Assembly: GCA_021325175.1 (NCBI GenBank)
Contig: JAJPHS010000152.1
Span: forward strand, 1-64,000
DNA from: Terriglobia bacterium
GTDB taxonomy: Bacteria > Acidobacteriota > Terriglobia > Bryobacterales > Bryobacteraceae
Direction: 5' to 3'
Length of the DNA stretch: 64,000 nt
The notes below the pieces were generated by a model. The model did no database searches, was not told where the DNA came from, and worked only from the letters and a program-made list of their open reading frames with translations. Both the position numbers and the translations under genes were made by a program. Of this stretch, positions 26,910 through 35,725 are shown one piece after another (position 1 is the stretch's first letter; each line of letters begins with the position of its first letter).

Positions 26910-29900
26910 CTATAAACGGATAATTACCGTCAGGTCCCGCCCCGGTGTGCCGGAAGCTCCCGGCACCGATAGAATGTCCAGGAAAACCTGAGCGCCTCCG
27001 CTCAGCGGCGGTAGCCCGAATCCATTCACGGAATTCGATATCGTTGCGCCATCCGGGATCGTCAAGGCGCAATAAATTGCGCTGCCCTGGCGGAGTTGAA
27101 GCTGCACTGCTCCGCCGCTCGGCGCCTGGCCAAGCACCGCGAAGATGTCGCGCGCGGCAAGCGAGCTCTCCACGACGAGCGGTGGCGCCGCCCCAGCCTG
27201 AATCGCAAGATATCCGTCCACCTGGATCGAAAGTTGCCCGCCGGCAAGCGTTCGCAATCCTTGGTCGGCCGTCCCGCCGAAAGACACCCCCGTCGACGGA
27301 CTATTCCCGTGAACGTTGGTCACATAGAATTCAGCCGCGCCGATGCGTACGTCCGGCAAAAAGATCGATGCGCTATAACTTCCGCTTGCGGGACTCCCGA
27401 AAAAATCACCGACGAATGGCACGATCGTGACATCTCTTTGCAGAGGATACGCCAGCGCGCCCGCCGGATGCGCCGCGGCCGTGCTTCCGTGCGATCCCCG
27501 GCTGATCTGATATTGCGTGCCCCCGCCTTCAACCGCGATCACCTCGACGATCTCGCCCTCGATTTGAATCAAATCATCAATCCCCGACGGACCCGCGGCA
27601 TTCAGAGTTATCGTCGTGTCCGTCGCAGAGATCCCCGCCGCAAGGCTAAAGCCGGTCGGGCTGCTCAGCTCGTTCCAATAAAACAGGGTCAACGTTCCCG
27701 CCGAAATGGTGTGCGTATTTGTCAGATCGGTAAATCCGATTCCAACCAGATCCACCGTTCCCTGCGCCGCCAAACTCAACCCAAAGGCAGGACCCGGCGG
27801 AATGTCCGCGTCCACCCCGCCGCCCGCCGCGCCGCCGATCTGCCACCGCGTCACCGGGTTCAGCTCCGGAGAGCTCTCCTGATTTAGCGCGTTCGCCGAT
27901 CGCCCCGCAATCTCTACCGTCGCTCCGTGCTGATTCGGCGCCTGAATCAGCGCCGGACTCGTCGCGCTGAATCCGCCGAAATTCCACGTCGAATTGGCGA
28001 CCACGAAGTAGCTGGTCGCGTCGGGTGCGATGGTCCAGGCCGGTGAAACCGTGATCGTCGTCGGCGTGTTTGCGATCACTGCGCGCTCCTGCGTCGCGCC
28101 GGTTCCGCGAGTGATTCTTACCACTGCTCCGGCGAATTCGTTTGCCGCCATCCCCAGGCCGTTGTTGCCGATCGTTGTCGGTGAATAGATTTGCGCCGGC
28201 GCTTCCGGTTGAAGCTCCAGCCTCCAGTAGAAATTCGCATGATCGTAATTTCCATCCGGCGGACCTTGCAGTCGCGGCGCGCCGCCGGTATCGGTGTACG
28301 TCGCGCCCACGGCGACATTCGAAGCAATGAGCAACAATTCCTGTGGATTCAATCCACGATAGACATTAAATCCCGTGGTTCCCGAAGAAAAACTGAGAGA
28401 GGAAAGCGTAACCGTGTTCGTATTTGACCCGGATGGGATCGTCGCCGGCACTACAAAAGACAGCGCGCTCTCACCGCCGCTTCCGTCCAGCGCGCTGATC
28501 GCGTAGTAATACGTTTGTCCTCCCGCGAGCGTGCCGCCCGTCGGGCTTACCGCTGCATTCAAACTCAGCAGCGGAATCGAGACCCCCGTTGCCGCTGGTT
28601 TCGCCGGCGGATCGAAAGCGACGCTGAGTGAAATCGTGAACGTCCCATCGCTTGCCTCGCTCGATGTCTCCGTAATCCCGAACTGATCAATTCCGTTCGC
28701 ATCGATCACGCTCCCGACAAGCGGACGGGGCAGCCCGACTCCACCGCCCGGCTGGCGTCCCACTCCCGTCGTGCCCGCATTCCCCGTCGTGTACCACTCG
28801 TCGTCGTGCCACTGCGCCGTGACTTTCAGCGTTTGAAAATTCTGCCCCGGCATCAAACGCACCACTCGAAACGGCTGCCGCTCTAATCCTTCCTTGACGT
28901 AGGTGACGGTAATAATGTCCCCCGGCGCCAGCCCGATTCCTTTCACAGTCGTCTCAAAATCAATGTATTGGTAGCCGTGGATGCTCTTATTAAGCTGAAG
29001 CGTGAGGGCGCGCGTCGCCTGATCGAAATTCGGCAAACCCAACGCCAGATAAGTCGCGGTCACCTGCCGGTTCGTCCGTAGCGCATCGTCGACATCCACC
29101 ACCGACACGCTGTCCTGCTGATATTGATTGAACTCGTCTTGAAATTCCACGCTCAGCCGGTTCGCCGTCGCCGCAGTACTCTGCGACCACAACCGGATCG
29201 AAGGATCTCCGTTCGCCTTCCGGGCCAATCCCGAAAACGTCGCCGACCCGTCGCTGAATTCATACGCCGGCCAGCCGCCGTTCAACGGCTCCGTGCTGTT
29301 GCTTCCTTCTGGCAGTGCGGGCTGTTGCAGCGCAAGGCTGTTTTCGACCCTCAGCGTCAGCAGCCCGCCGTTGTCATACGTCAATATCAGCGACGACCCG
29401 TTTCGAATTCCGATCGCCACCTCCGCCGCGCTTCTTGGCTGGGTCAGCACCAGGTTGCACTGAAACCGCGGAGTCGCCACCGTGTTGCCGTTCATGTCCG
29501 TTGTTTCGATTGGCTGCGCGCAATAGTCAGCCGCCGTAGCGAAACTCTCCAGATCGATTTCGCTCGTCAGCCATCCGCTCCGCCGCAGCACGTCCAGCAA
29601 CACCCACGCCGGATTGTTTGTGAAAGACGTTCCAAGCGAATGTCCGGACGCATCAAACTGCTCCAGATGCAGGCCATTCAGCAATACTCGAATTTGCGGC
29701 AGTGACGTTCCGTCGCTGATCGCGTTCGGGACCACCACGCTCATCATCGCCATGCTTCCGTAAGGATCGCCAAGCGGATTGCCGTTCGAATCCGTAAAAT
29801 TCGGATCGAACGCGCCATTGCGCGTCCCGCTTGTGACGATGTTGAACCATCCCGTCGCCGTCATATTGACGCCGCTTTGTCCCTGCGGAATATTGATCCC

Positions 29901-30836
29901 GTTCACCAGCACCGTAATCGCGCTGTCGATCGGCCCCATCCCCAGCAGCACTTCCATGCGCGTCAGATTCCCGTCATTTCGCGCGAACACGATCGGCGGT
30001 TCATACCACGCCGTCCCGTAAACCAGCGGAACGTAATTGTTATAAATCGTCAGGTTGTCCTGAACAGCGGAAAGTTGTTTCCCGCTTTCCCCGAAGCTGC
30101 GCACCAGAATCTGCGGCGGAACAAACTCGATTCCGCCGAACCGCGCCGTGGCATTCGCATTCGCGTCGCTCGAAAACATTCCGCGCGCAATACAGGACGC
30201 TCGCGAATAATCGCAGGACGTATAAGGAACGCCGCCATTCAAATTCCCCACGCCGCCGCTCAAATCCGCGGAGTATCCGCACTTGTAAAGCGTTGAATAG
30301 GAGCCCTTCGCGCCGCCATCCAGCGCTTCCTGCCGCTGTGCCGCGTTCGCCGGAAAAATCCACGGGCATAATCGCTGGATCTGCGTCTCCGGCAAGATAA
30401 TGCGTTGCAGGCTCAGGCGATTATTGAACGAAACTCGAAAGCTCGTCTCGGTGATTTCCTCCGGCGGATTCGCAACGCCCTGAAACATCACTCTGGACTC
30501 CGAAGCCGCCGCGCCTCCTGCAAGATCGTAAAACAGGAAAGTAATCGTGACCTGCGCGCCCTTAAATCCCACCTCGCGCTCGATTTGTGAATAATGCGAA
30601 TCCGCGTTCGCCAGCGTAACGCTGATCAGCGCGGTCCCGTCCAGCCCGTCATTCGATGACGCCCGCAGGTCATACAAGTTGTGCTTGATCAATCGGGCGC
30701 TGTACGCGTTGCCGTTCACCGTAACCGCGTGCGTCGCCCATCGCTCCACCGCGCCCGAGCTCAGCGTGCAATCGAACAAAAACAGCGGTGTCGGAGGAGC
30801 TTCCGTCTCCTTCAAAACATCGATCGTCATGGGCAT
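26910..30836 (-). CDS. Tail-tip hub protein: gpL-like Cys4 module fused to gpJ-like hub with FN3
   Basis: The 1308-residue protein begins with a domain whose cysteines Cys157 (LCPW), Cys186 (KCGY), Cys208 (SCDY) and Cys215 (SCIARG), followed by ARFGG, match the [4Fe-4S]-binding segment of lambda minor tail protein L. Residues 220-700 resemble the gpJ/hub class. A fibronectin-III-like unit lies near 760-860 (GGQTYYYAISALDGSGGES, TGFNVYRG), and beta-rich domains follow. It should form the tail tip and contact the cell surface. A fused gpL plus gpJ is unusual. The gene is 4 bp from its upstream neighbour. Confidence 0.7.
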   Translation of the reverse strand: MPMTIDVLKETEAPPTPLFLFDCTLSSGAVERWATHAVTVNGNAYSARLIKHNLYDLRASSNDGLDGTALISVTLANADSHYSQIEREVGFKGAQVTITFLFYDLAGGAAASESRVMFQGVANPPEEITETSFRVSFNNRLSLQRIILPETQIQRLCPWIFPANAAQRQEALDGGAKGSYSTLYKCGYSADLSGGVGNLNGGVPYTSCDYSRASCIARGMFSSDANANATARFGGIEFVPPQILVRSFGESGKQLSAVQDNLTIYNNYVPLVYGTAWYEPPIVFARNDGNLTRMEVLLGMGPIDSAITVLVNGINIPQGQSGVNMTATGWFNIVTSGTRNGAFDPNFTDSNGNPLGDPYGSMAMMSVVVPNAISDGTSLPQIRVLLNGLHLEQFDASGHSLGTSFTNNPAWVLLDVLRRSGWLTSEIDLESFATAADYCAQPIETTDMNGNTVATPRFQCNLVLTQPRSAAEVAIGIRNGSSLILTYDNGGLLTLRVENSLALQQPALPEGSNSTEPLNGGWPAYEFSDGSATFSGLARKANGDPSIRLWSQSTAATANRLSVEFQDEFNQYQQDSVSVVDVDDALRTNRQVTATYLALGLPNFDQATRALTLQLNKSIHGYQYIDFETTVKGIGLAPGDIITVTYVKEGLERQPFRVVRLMPGQNFQTLKVTAQWHDDEWYTTGNAGTTGVGRQPGGGVGLPRPLVGSVIDANGIDQFGITETSSEASDGTFTISLSVAFDPPAKPAATGVSIPLLSLNAAVSPTGGTLAGGQTYYYAISALDGSGGESALSFVVPATIPSGSNTNTVTLSSLSFSSGTTGFNVYRGLNPQELLLIASNVAVGATYTDTGGAPRLQGPPDGNYDHANFYWRLELQPEAPAQIYSPTTIGNNGLGMAANEFAGAVVRITRGTGATQERAVIANTPTTITVSPAWTIAPDATSYFVVANSTWNFGGFSATSPALIQAPNQHGATVEIAGRSANALNQESSPELNPVTRWQIGGAAGGGVDADIPPGPAFGLSLAAQGTVDLVGIGFTDLTNTHTISAGTLTLFYWNELSSPTGFSLAAGISATDTTITLNAAGPSGIDDLIQIEGEIVEVIAVEGGGTQYQISRGSHGSTAAAHPAGALAYPLQRDVTIVPFVGDFFGSPASGSYSASIFLPDVRIGAAEFYVTNVHGNSPSTGVSFGGTADQGLRTLAGGQLSIQVDGYLAIQAGAAPPLVVESSLAARDIFAVLGQAPSGGAVQLQLRQGSAIYCALTIPDGATISNSVNGFGLPPLSGGAQVFLDILSVPGASGTPGRDLTVIIRL

Positions 30837-30839
30837 CCG

Positions 30840-31634
30840 TCAACCCTCCGTATCCACGATCTGGATCACCGCATCGTAAACATCGATCCCTTGCGCCGTC
30901 ACGCTGAAGTTGTCGCTGCCAAATCGCGTCTTGGAGTAAACTCCCCCCTTCGCGTTCGTTTGCTTGTAATCGGAAGGCGCCAGTTGCGCCTCTACCTGCA
31001 TCCCGAACACGTCCACCGTCGCCCCCGAATCGAGCTGCGCTCCAAAAGTCACCTGCGAAGTGCTCTGCCCGAGGTTGCCCGCCAGCACAATCCGCGACCA
31101 CGCTCCGCTCAGCGCGAACGTTTTCGCCAGATTCGCCCCCGTCGTAAAAGCCGTCAGCGTCACATTCGATGTTCCCGCCGCCCGCGCCCAGGCGCTAATG
31201 CAATACTCGAAAGTTCCCGGAACGCTCAACACCTGCGCCACCGAAGCCGCCGCCTCTCCCGTATTCGTGATGCGCGTCGCGCGTGTCGTACCCAGCGGAT
31301 CCGCAACCCCGGACGTCAACTGGATCAGAGGCCCGTTCGTCCAGGCGCCCGCACCCAAATTCTCGCTCTGCGCCAGCAGATTCCCCGTCGGATCCAGGAA
31401 CGTGAACGTCTGCCACATTCCCGACGTCGCCTGATATAGCGCTTCGATCGCGTTCCACTCCGCGGCCGTCATACCCGTTGCGTGCAGTTCCCATGCCTTC
31501 GCCGCGCCATCCGGATCGCCAAAAATCCACACGCTTCCATCCGCCATTACGTTCATCGCCGTCCGCTGAACGGATGTCTTCTTCACCGGATACAACGCCG
31601 AAGCGCCCGTCACGAGTTGTGGAAAAACAAGCAT
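30840..31634 (-). CDS. Distal-tail-like protein with jelly-roll extension
   Basis: The 264-residue protein's first 100 residues (FPQLVTGASALYPV, TGMTAAEWNAIEALYQATSG, TFLDPTGN) align by eye with the whole 119-residue product of the preceding gene. The two are tandem paralogues of a DUF2460/Dit-like tail domain. The remaining 160 residues form a carbohydrate-binding-like beta domain (SISAWARAAG-type segment, FGMQVEAQL). It sits between the tape measure and hub genes, where baseplate proteins are encoded. The start overlaps the previous stop by one base. Confidence 0.65.
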   Translation of the reverse strand: MLVFPQLVTGASALYPVKKTSVQRTAMNVMADGSVWIFGDPDGAAKAWELHATGMTAAEWNAIEALYQATSGMWQTFTFLDPTGNLLAQSENLGAGAWTNGPLIQLTSGVADPLGTTRATRITNTGEAAASVAQVLSVPGTFEYCISAWARAAGTSNVTLTAFTTGANLAKTFALSGAWSRIVLAGNLGQSTSQVTFGAQLDSGATVDVFGMQVEAQLAPSDYKQTNAKGGVYSKTRFGSDNFSVTAQGIDVYDAVIQIVDTEG

Positions 31635-31993
31635 CAGCTTCGGTTCTCCCGAATCACCAACTGCATCCTCCCGTCCTGCGGACCCGCAAACTCCACCTCC
31701 AGCCGGTCGTTCGCGAAACTACAGCTCGGATAGACCGTTCCATCGAATGGATCGGTGAACGAAAACATCCCCGCGCGGCCGCCCTGTTCTTCAAAAAACG
31801 ACTCCACCGCCGCCAGCTCCGATTCATCGAGCCGTTCGTAATGGATCGTCCAACTCCTCAGCGGCGCTCCATACCCCGCAAACCGTTGCTCGCTCCCATC
31901 CAGGAAACGAATCACCTGCGTCGGCAAATTTCGCCGCCGATCCGCTGGATACTGCGCAACCACCCCGGTTTTTAATTGCGGAAACGAAGCCAC
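31634..31993 (-). CDS. DUF2460/Dit-like minor tail protein
   Basis: The 119-residue protein has the pattern FPQLKTGVVAQYP, then HYERLDESELAAVESFFEEQGG and FSFTDPFDGTVYPS, which resembles small distal tail proteins of siphophages (GTA gp12-like). It would link the tail tube to the hub. It begins one base after the tape-measure candidate and overlaps the next gene by one base. Confidence 0.65.
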   Translation of the reverse strand: MASFPQLKTGVVAQYPADRRRNLPTQVIRFLDGSEQRFAGYGAPLRSWTIHYERLDESELAAVESFFEEQGGRAGMFSFTDPFDGTVYPSCSFANDRLEVEFAGPQDGRMQLVIRENRS

Positions 31994-31994
31994 G

Positions 31995-32576
31995 CTACAC
32001 CGCCCGGACGACGTCGTTTAATGTCGTCGATGTCAGCATCGCCTGTCTCACCGCCTGCGCGATATCGTCGCTGTGATCCAGAAAGGATTGGCTGTCCAGA
32101 GCCTGAACCTGCACCGTGATCTGCGTCGATTGCGCCGGCACGGGATTCGGCAACCCTCCCGAGCCTTCATTCACCGCGAACACCCCCGCCTGGCTCGAAC
32201 CGATCCCCAAAGTCGCGTTCACCGTCGCCGGAGCTATATAAGGAACCAGCGGCGCAGTCTCACTCGAGCCTCCGCCGCCAAACAAGCTCATCAAGCCCGA
32301 AATCAGCGGGCTCAGCCCCAATCCGAATCCCAGAACGCTCTCCAGCGTGCTTCCGACTGACTTCGCGTTCGACCCGCCCTGCCCTTTTTCGCTCGTATTC
32401 TGCGCAACCGCTTCCGTGTTCTGCTCCATCGTTTCGATCTGCGTCTGATTGATCGTTTGCAGTTGCTGCAATTGCTGCGTGATCGTCGTCAACTGATCCG
32501 ACAACACGCTGCTCTGGGCCGAAGCCGCCCCGCCCAGCACTGCCGTCACCGCATTAAGTGGATTTGTGTTCGCCAT
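31995..32576 (-). CDS. Short tape-measure-like tail protein
   Basis: The 193-residue protein lies exactly where the tape measure gene is found, after the chaperone pair. Residues 20-65 form a Gln-rich coiled coil (LTTITQQLQQLQTINQTQ). A Gly-rich hydrophobic middle and a C-terminal motif ending SFLDHSDDIAQAVRQAML follow; the last recurs at the C-terminus of tail-length proteins. At this size the tail would be very short, as in gene-transfer agents. The assignment rests mainly on position and coiled coil. It overlaps the chaperone T frame by 23 bp. Confidence 0.55.
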   Translation of the reverse strand: MANTNPLNAVTAVLGGAASAQSSVLSDQLTTITQQLQQLQTINQTQIETMEQNTEAVAQNTSEKGQGGSNAKSVGSTLESVLGFGLGLSPLISGLMSLFGGGGSSETAPLVPYIAPATVNATLGIGSSQAGVFAVNEGSGGLPNPVPAQSTQITVQVQALDSQSFLDHSDDIAQAVRQAMLTSTTLNDVVRAV

Positions 32577-32922
32577 TTGCTCCCCTCCGCCATTCTCTTT
32601 CGAGCATCAAAAACGCATCCGCTTGCCGTGCGTCCAACTCTTCCAATCGCCTGTCGCCCGCGAACTTCCAGGCGAAAAATCGTTCCAGCCACTCCAGGCT
32701 CTGCGGCGTAATCAGCGATTTCGGGCATTCCTCCGCCGATGCCCGCCCGCGCGCCCAAACCAGTTTCCGCGCGCCGCGCAGCTCCGCCGGCAGCCACCCG
32801 CAGCGCCTCCGGATCTCCAGACCCTGTCTCCGGCATTCGTCGCATCTCCACGCGGCCTGGCTTGAGCTTTGAAAATGGAATGCGACAATCAGTTTTTTCT
32901 TTCTTCTTCCGTCAACCCGCAT
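32554..32922 (-). CDS. Tail assembly chaperone T part, made by -1 frameshift
   Basis: This open frame lacks a convincing start of its own; the only ATG (32922) lies inside the upstream gene. It is entered from the upstream gene by a -1 shift at the A AAA AAC site (32898-32892), which continues CTG ATT GTC. The fusion would be 126 plus 112 residues. The added part is Cys-containing (WRCDECRRQG, RRRCGW) and ends with a helical RQADAFLMLEREWR segment. By analogy with lambda gpG-T, the T part recruits tail tube protein to the tape measure. Confidence 0.75.
   Translation of the reverse strand: MRVDGRRKKKLIVAFHFQSSSQAAWRCDECRRQGLEIRRRCGWLPAELRGARKLVWARGRASAEECPKSLITPQSLEWLERFFAWKFAGDRRLEELDARQADAFLMLEREWRRGANGEHKST
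32889..32898 (-). promoter_or_regulatory. Programmed -1 frameshift site A AAA AAC followed by TGA
   Basis: On the minus strand the zero frame reads AGA AAA AAC TGA. The heptamer A AAA AAC (32898-32892) is a canonical -1 slippery sequence in the correct phase, directly before the stop codon, and the -1 frame stays open for 112 codons. GGAAGAAGAAAG just upstream could act as a stimulatory Shine-Dalgarno-like element. Frameshifts at this position are conserved in dsDNA phage tail genes. Confidence 0.8.
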
Positions 32923-33269
32923 TCCGCTTTGATGCGAGCCAGAATCTCCATCGCCAATTCCACAGGCCCGGCTTCGATCAACGCCTGCGGCGTTGCCGGA
33001 GTCCCATCGATCTCAAGCCCCTCCACTCCGATCAGTCCCCATTCGAGATACGCCCGCTCGATCTCCGCCGCCATCACCACGCCCTCGATCTTTTCTCGAA
33101 CCTCGCTCCCCGCGTCGAGATACTCCGCCTTCCGCCCGATCTCGCGAATCCTCCGCGCCAACTCCATCCGTCTGCCGAACGATACCCGCGCAATCTCAAA
33201 TCGAACCCCCGGCGCCGTTGCGGATTCGCACCAGATCGAACTCGCGTACTGGTTAGCCGAACGCGACAT
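32889..33269 (-). CDS. Tail assembly chaperone G-like protein
   Basis: The 126-residue, mainly helical protein (VSFGRRMELARRIREIGRK, GPVELAMEILARIKAECGL) is encoded between the tail tube and the tape measure, the fixed place of the lambda G gene. It starts with ATG at 33269, with GGAG about 9 nt upstream, inside the last 17 bp of the tail tube gene. It ends EEERKN-stop, and the last two codons are part of the slippery heptamer, so most ribosomes would make this short form and a fraction the G-T fusion. Confidence 0.75.
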   Translation of the reverse strand: MSRSANQYASSIWCESATAPGVRFEIARVSFGRRMELARRIREIGRKAEYLDAGSEVREKIEGVVMAAEIERAYLEWGLIGVEGLEIDGTPATPQALIEAGPVELAMEILARIKAECGLTEEERKN

Positions 33270-34425
33270 AAAGTTCGTCTCCCGGCGTGCCCTGCGCCCT
33301 GCTGTTCTGAAATTTCCATTGGAGGCGCGTCTCGCTGTCGTCGTATTGCGGAACCGCCGGCACCATCGCCGGCATGTACGCCCCGAACAACTGGTTCGTC
33401 TGCTGCCCCAACTGCAACATCACCGCGATCGGCGACCGCTGCCGCGCCGCCTGATACAGCGCCGCCGTCTGCGCGTCCGCCATCTCGAAAATTTCGAAGT
33501 TAAACGTAATCTTCCTCACCCCCGCCGCGATGCATTGCGCGTAATTACTGCCGAATTCCTTCACCCGTAAATCCACGTCGTTGTCCAGCGTCAATTCTCC
33601 CGCGGTCAGCGTGAAAAACTGGTTTGGCGGCGTGCCCATCCACACTTCCCCCAGGTGACCCGGAACAATCGTGTAATCGAATCCCGCCATCGCCGGCTCC
33701 GCCGGAAACGACGCCAGCCCTCCCTGTCCACTCACGAAGCTCGCGCTATCCAGCAGATCCCGCGACGGTCCCGCAAACGCAAACTCCTGATAATCCCCAT
33801 TGATCTTGATCTCCATCCGATCCATGGCCGACCCTTCCACGATCCTCTGTACCGCGTTCGCCGGATCCCAGTAATCGAAAATGCTCACGCCGCTCAGCGA
33901 TTCGCCCAACGGAAACGTGATCGTCGTCCCGAACATCGATCCCGCCACCGGCGGATTCGTGAAAGGCGCGTTCAGGAAAATCGTCTGCGCATCCTGAATC
34001 GCCGCGACGAATCTCATCTCGCCCGAAAAAGTCACCCCTTGCCCGGCCGCCAGCCCATGCGGCGCCGTAAATTGAATCTCCGTCTGATTCGTCACCGACG
34101 CGACCGTCCCGCCGTTATAAAAAACCGGCGTCCCTCCCATCGCGCCCTGAAACAGCGGACCCTGCGGCGGCTGCGCCGTCTGATTCGACCACTCCGTCAT
34201 CAACGTGCTCAGTTGAAACGTCGTAATCTCGCGAATCGTGTTCGGCAGACCCACAAATGTGCGGCTCCCGGTTTTATCCTTCCGCCCCGTTGTCTCCGGA
34301 ACCTGTTTCGCCGCCAGTTTTACCAGCGGAATCCGGTTCTGGCTCGTAATCGCCGGCACGGCGCCGTAATTTGCCTCCAGCGCCACATAAACCCGTTCAT
34401 TATTCGAAGAAATATAACAAGACAT
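33253..34425 (-). CDS. Major tail tube protein
   Basis: The 390-residue protein has largely beta-type sequence with paired segments such as GRKDKTGSRTFVGLP, DRMEIKINGDYQEFAF and GELTLDNDVDLRVKEFG, consistent with tail tube proteins. It lies directly before the chaperone pair, as in lambda (V then G/T), and is the largest protein of that zone. No catalytic motif is present. The stop overlaps the chaperone start by 17 bp. Confidence 0.65.
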   Translation of the reverse strand: MSCYISSNNERVYVALEANYGAVPAITSQNRIPLVKLAAKQVPETTGRKDKTGSRTFVGLPNTIREITTFQLSTLMTEWSNQTAQPPQGPLFQGAMGGTPVFYNGGTVASVTNQTEIQFTAPHGLAAGQGVTFSGEMRFVAAIQDAQTIFLNAPFTNPPVAGSMFGTTITFPLGESLSGVSIFDYWDPANAVQRIVEGSAMDRMEIKINGDYQEFAFAGPSRDLLDSASFVSGQGGLASFPAEPAMAGFDYTIVPGHLGEVWMGTPPNQFFTLTAGELTLDNDVDLRVKEFGSNYAQCIAAGVRKITFNFEIFEMADAQTAALYQAARQRSPIAVMLQLGQQTNQLFGAYMPAMVPAVPQYDDSETRLQWKFQNSRAQGTPGDELYVAFG

Positions 34426-34452
34426 TGATTCCAGTCCTCTGATTCCTGGCCG

Positions 34453-34950
34453 CTAGCTCGATAAATCCACTTCAAATGTCACCCGCGCCACCTGCATCAG
34501 ATTCTTACCGCCCTGCTGCACCGGTTCGAATGCCACCTCGTATCCGCCGGCGTAAAACATCCCCTGTCCCCAGCTCCCCCGGTTCGAATCGAGCACCTGC
34601 GTCACCGCATCGACGTACAGCCGCGTCTGATCCTCCAACCCCTCCATCCGGTCCTGCGACACCCGAACCTCGGCCACCGTCTGTATCTTCCCGGAAAATT
34701 TCCGGAATTTTTCCGTCAACGAATTCCGCACCCGGTTCGAATACACATGGACCACCGGATATTTCACCGCCGCCGCCCGTTCCGCGATCGCCGCCGGCAC
34801 GTTCTGGCTGATAATCTGCCCCGGCGGAATCGCCGCAAGCGCAATTCCCGAATCCGCCGCCAGCTTGGAAACCGCCGGCGCGATCCCGTTTTCCGAATCC
34901 GACAAAAATGTGGCAAATTGTTTCGCCGCGATGCTCGCCGTCTGCGCCAT
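34453..34950 (-). CDS. Phage tail terminator/completion-type protein
   Basis: The 165-residue protein has a helical N-terminal half and a beta-rich C-terminal half (RVRNSLTEKFRKFSGKIQTV, AGGYEVAFEPVQ, QVARVTFEVDLS). Size, fold pattern and position between the connector and tail tube genes fit a tail terminator. No specific motif was recognised, so the call rests on synteny. Confidence 0.5.
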   Translation of the reverse strand: MAQTASIAAKQFATFLSDSENGIAPAVSKLAADSGIALAAIPPGQIISQNVPAAIAERAAAVKYPVVHVYSNRVRNSLTEKFRKFSGKIQTVAEVRVSQDRMEGLEDQTRLYVDAVTQVLDSNRGSWGQGMFYAGGYEVAFEPVQQGGKNLMQVARVTFEVDLSS

Positions 34951-34951
34951 C

Positions 34952-35725
34952 CTATCCTCGCCTCAGTGTCGGACCGCCGATTACGTAAACGTCCGGCTTC
35001 TGGCCGTCTCCCGGCGCTCGTCCCGCGAATAGTCCCGTTGCCGGCATCACGAAGCTCTGCCCCGCCGGCACAGGTGACGCGGTTTGCAGCGCCAGGCTCG
35101 TCGAGCTCAACCCAACGTACACATTGAACCCCGTCGCCACCGCCGGCGGATTCACCCCCGCGACCACCAGCGTCATCCCCGCCCCGGTTTCAAACGTCGT
35201 CACCGGACTCGGCGCGCCCTCTTCCCCATTCGCCGCAACCCATGTAATCGCGATGTAGTAAATCGCCGTCGCCGCGCCTGCCGCCGCCGTCATGCTCAGC
35301 GCCGGCACCCCCGCTTCCGGAATCGGCGTATTCACCAGTCCAATCCCGAAGATCGCCGTCTGCGACCGCGCGTCCGCCGATAATTTCCGATACTCCTGCC
35401 ACTTCGGCAAATATCGATCGTTAAGCTGGTTGTTGAACGCATCCCGATACACCATCGCCAGCGTGTGCAGCGCGTGCCACCGCTTCATTTGCGGCGAAAC
35501 CACCACGTCCGCGACTCCGATCTGCCGCCGCACCATCGACTGCGGATCATAACCGCGCGTATGATCCAGCAAAATATCCAGCACGTCCTCGGAAATTTCC
35601 TCCGTCGCCAGCGAGAGCTTCACTCCAAGGTCGATCGCCTCCGTCGCCGCCACGTTCAGAATCGCTGATTCGTACGCCGTTAAATCCTCCGGCGTGTTCG
35701 GACTCCCATCTGTTAACAGAGCCAT
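34952..35725 (-). CDS. Head-tail connector-type protein with FN3-like C-terminus
   Basis: The 257-residue protein has a helical N-terminal half (LTAYESAILNVAATEAIDLG, WHALHTLAMVYRDAFNNQL) that suits a head-completion or connector protein. The C-terminal 110 residues form a fibronectin-III-like unit (IYYIAITWVAANGEEGAPSP, ATGFNVYVGLSSTSL) that resembles the unit in the hub protein. An Ig/FN3 decoration on a connector-zone protein may help attachment to cells or glycans (inference). It begins 1 bp after the 165-residue protein's start side and abuts its upstream neighbour. Confidence 0.5.
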   Translation of the reverse strand: MALLTDGSPNTPEDLTAYESAILNVAATEAIDLGVKLSLATEEISEDVLDILLDHTRGYDPQSMVRRQIGVADVVVSPQMKRWHALHTLAMVYRDAFNNQLNDRYLPKWQEYRKLSADARSQTAIFGIGLVNTPIPEAGVPALSMTAAAGAATAIYYIAITWVAANGEEGAPSPVTTFETGAGMTLVVAGVNPPAVATGFNVYVGLSSTSLALQTASPVPAGQSFVMPATGLFAGRAPGDGQKPDVYVIGGPTLRRG

